This document shows positions 6,269-6,807 of a DNA stretch of 6,807 nt, piece by piece. The notes beneath the pieces were generated by a model. It saw only the letters and a list, made by a program, of their open reading frames with translations, was not told the DNA's origin and did no database searches. Origin of the DNA: Ornithomonoglobus_A sp034090805 (lineage in GTDB: Bacteria; Bacillota; Clostridia; UBA1381); contig JAXDRV010000016.1 of NCBI GenBank assembly GCA_034090805.1, positions 1 through 6,807 of the forward strand, given 5' to 3'. Both the position numbers and the translations under genes were made by a program. The first letter of the stretch is position 1. Each line of letters starts with the position of its first letter.

Positions 6269-6807
6269 TCAAGAGATACTGCATATTCCTGTTTCAAGCG
6301 CAAAATACAGCGCAAAATCCTGGTCGTTTGCCCAGTCGTCATAAAACTGTCCCTTTTCGCCGTTTATTCGGTACGGATATACATACGCGCATGAGCCTTT
6401 GCCGTCATCTGTGAACAGGCAAAGACAGTTTCTCATGCACTCCTCCGCCGCCGTGAGATATTTTTCATCACCGGACAGTCTGTAATAATCGTTATATGAC
6501 CGCGCTGTAAGGCAGCTCCAGTAATGCGGAAACGTGTCACCCACAAGCATACTCTTTCCGAACCAGAAATCGTCCCAATAGCGTATGGGTATCTCATTTA
6601 AATGACAGCTCGGCTGATGTCCGTTAAAGCGTTCAAGTATTTCTATATGCTTTTTGGCCTCCGCTTTATATACTTCATTTTCCGTTACAGCCGCCCATTC
6701 TGATATAAATGTAGCCGCCGGACTTACTATCGTCTGTTCATAGTTCACCTCATGCTTAGGGTACGCCGTGCCGTTTAATACCATGTTGTCAACATGAGCT
6801 GTGAAAA
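6269..6807 (-). CDS. Probable six-hairpin glycosidase, C-terminal part (cut by window edge)
   Basis: The reading frame is open from the right edge of the window to a TGA at 6269-6271, so the N-terminus is outside. An ATG at 6782-6784 is internal: the frame continues upstream of it (F-T-A-H-V-D-N) with no stop and no Shine-Dalgarno. The visible ~179 residues are rich in aromatic residues and look mostly helical, with motifs such as YEQTIVSPAA, EIPIRYWDDFWFGK, GDTFPHYWS and DWANDQDFALYF. This pattern of aromatic and acidic motifs between helical hairpins fits the (alpha/alpha)6 toroid of six-hairpin glycosidases. I cannot assign a GH family or substrate. It lies 116 nt upstream of the GH20 gene on the same strand, which suggests a role in the same glycan pathway. 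The fold call is by pattern recognition only; an uncharacterised toroid hydrolase or lyase is also possible. Confidence 0.6.
   Translation of the reverse strand, partial: FTAHVDNMVLNGTAYPKHEVNYEQTIVSPAATFISEWAAVTENEVYKAEAKKHIEILERFNGHQPSCHLNEIPIRYWDDFWFGKSMLVGDTFPHYWSCLTARSYNDYYRLSGDEKYLTAAEECMRNCLCLFTDDGKGSCAYVYPYRINGEKGQFYDDWANDQDFALYFALETGICSIS

Overview
The window is AT-rich and every convincing gene is on the minus strand. Gene content, strong GGAGG-type ribosome binding sites and short intergenic gaps fit a low-GC Firmicute, most likely a gut or animal-associated Clostridia member. This is inferred from style and gene families; there is no rRNA or marker gene to prove it.

Read along the minus strand (right to left), the locus is an amino-sugar glycan utilisation cluster. 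It starts with the C-terminal part of a probable six-hairpin (alpha/alpha toroid) glycosidase that runs off the window edge. Next comes an intact GH20 beta-N-acetylhexosaminidase of the GcnA-like type. After that lies a broken segment: the first quarter of nagB (glucosamine-6-phosphate deaminase), carrying an in-frame TAG and several changes in conserved motifs, joined directly to the last third of a ROK-family sugar kinase in another frame. The last gene is a long, intact GH89 alpha-N-acetylglucosaminidase, whose good Shine-Dalgarno faces ATA rather than ATG. The intended logic is clear: GH20 and GH89 release beta- and alpha-linked GlcNAc, the ROK kinase would phosphorylate it, and NagB would feed it into fructose-6-phosphate. 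No nagA or transporter is visible. Neither intact hydrolase has a signal peptide, so they probably act in the cytoplasm on imported glycans. The catabolic middle of the operon is a pseudogene remnant, so the locus looks like a decaying or rearranged operon that relies on sugar catabolic genes elsewhere.

Downstream of GH89 (1-959) there is no large gene. It holds a 98-nt imperfect hairpin (792-889) whose G.U pairs favour minus-strand transcription, an intrinsic terminator for the operon (651-696), and a 16-bp perfect hairpin terminator (559-606). Further left are two tiny translationally coupled ORFs (265-372 and 137-268). The second is the cut-off start of a helix-turn-helix regulator. It ends against an array of ~22-bp direct repeats (49-130) that resembles the end of an IS21-type insertion sequence. 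The left edge is therefore probably a mobile-element boundary.

The observations most worth following are the nagB/ROK deletion fusion, the apparent loss of the GH89 start codon, and the unidentified hairpin RNA with a C-rich loop.
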